Below are positions 4,783 to 5,099 of a stretch of 5,099 nucleotides of DNA, one piece after another. Position 1 is the first letter of the stretch; every line of letters starts with the position of its first letter. The position numbers and the translations under genes are program-made. The stretch is from Anaerolineae bacterium (GTDB lineage: Bacteria; Chloroflexota; Anaerolineae; JAAYZQ01): NCBI GenBank assembly GCA_016929795.1, contig JAFGIA010000379.1, positions 1-5,099 of the forward strand, read 5' to 3'. The notes beneath the pieces were generated by a model, which searched no databases, was not told the origin of the DNA, and saw nothing but the letters and a program-made list of their open reading frames with translations.

Positions 4783-5099
4783 GCGACAGTAGAAACGATC
4801 TGTTCGCCTCTCCCCACTTTGACCTTTCAGAGCTGGCCCCCGGCGTCTATGCCGCGGTCGCCACAGAAGGCGGCAGCGCCCGCAGCAACGCCGGCATCAT
4901 CGACCTGGGCACCCAGACGCTGATATTCGACGCCTTCGACAGCCCTAACGCTGCCTTCGATCTCCTCGCCGCCGCACAGGAGCTGACCGGCCGGCCGCCT
5001 GCCTGCGTCGTGATCAGCCACGTCCACTGGGACCATTGGGGCGGCGCCCAGGCCATCGCCCCCCACGTCCCGATCCTCACCTCACACGCCATCCGCGCC
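4779..5099 (+). CDS. MBL-fold metallo-hydrolase, 3' end cut by window
   Basis: The first 107 residues of a metallo-beta-lactamase-fold hydrolase; the family is usually 250-320 residues. The start is a GTG overlapping the SDR stop as GTGA, with AGGAGG (4766-4771) at a spacing of 7, so translation is coupled to the SDR remnant. Early strands ELAPGVYAAVATEGGSARSNAGIIDLGTQTLIFDAF (18-53) match the N-terminal beta sandwich. SHVHWDHWGG (80-89) is the HxHxDH metal-binding motif, complete with H81, H83, D85 and H86. The remaining ligands lie beyond the window. No signal peptide is seen, so it is probably cytoplasmic. The superfamily covers glyoxalase II-type thioesterases, lactonases and other hydrolases, and this portion does not single out one. 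Together with the Rid protein and a former SDR it suggests turnover of small reactive or ester/lactone compounds, which is inference. Confidence 0.93.
   Translation, partial: MSDSRNDLFASPHFDLSELAPGVYAAVATEGGSARSNAGIIDLGTQTLIFDAFDSPNAAFDLLAAAQELTGRPPACVVISHVHWDHWGGAQAIAPHVPILTSHAIRA

Overview
This is a GC-rich bacterial window. Every supported gene is on the + strand, codons mostly end in G or C, and most starts have strong AGGAGG-type ribosome binding sites. Two starts are GTG codons in a GTGA overlap with a stop. The gene types and intergenic style fit an environmental bacterium such as a Chloroflexota member, but no phylogenetic marker is present, so that placement is a guess.

Layout. Positions 2-1072 hold the C-terminal four fifths of an M20-family metallopeptidase/deacylase. 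A perfect 20-bp inverted repeat (1084-1133) separates it from a complete 12-helix MFS transporter (1154-2359). A small four-plus-one-cysteine zinc-ribbon protein (2488-2745) and a glyoxalase/VOC-fold protein (2916-3380) follow. Positions 3381-4106 carry no intact gene. They hold a coding-like stretch without a start, the first ~50 codons of what looks like a C45-type acyltransferase/peptidase with its own ribosome binding site, an AT-rich patch with a perfect extended -10 promoter inside a dyad, and a leader of about 190 nt rich in inverted repeats, including a hairpin plus T9 tract on the minus strand. Downstream is a tight cluster: a Rid-family protein (4107-4457), an SDR gene that has lost its whole middle (4468-4782), and an MBL-fold hydrolase (4779 to the window end) that starts inside the SDR stop codon.

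How the genes may work together. M20 hydrolase, transporter, VOC protein, Rid protein, SDR and MBL hydrolase together suggest a small-molecule catabolic or detoxification neighbourhood: amide hydrolysis and uptake, then handling of reactive intermediates. No substrate can be named from the sequence.

The most notable feature is decay. The SDR joins its nucleotide-binding TGATSGI segment directly to its C-terminal segment in frame, without the catalytic Tyr-x-x-x-Lys. The C45-like gene stops after its N-terminal motif. The gene that should follow the VOC protein through a GTGA overlap is missing. The promoter and structured leader at 3895-4106 look like the present driver of the Rid-SDR-MBL unit. 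I see no CRISPR array, tRNA, rRNA, insertion sequence or clearly novel multi-gene system.
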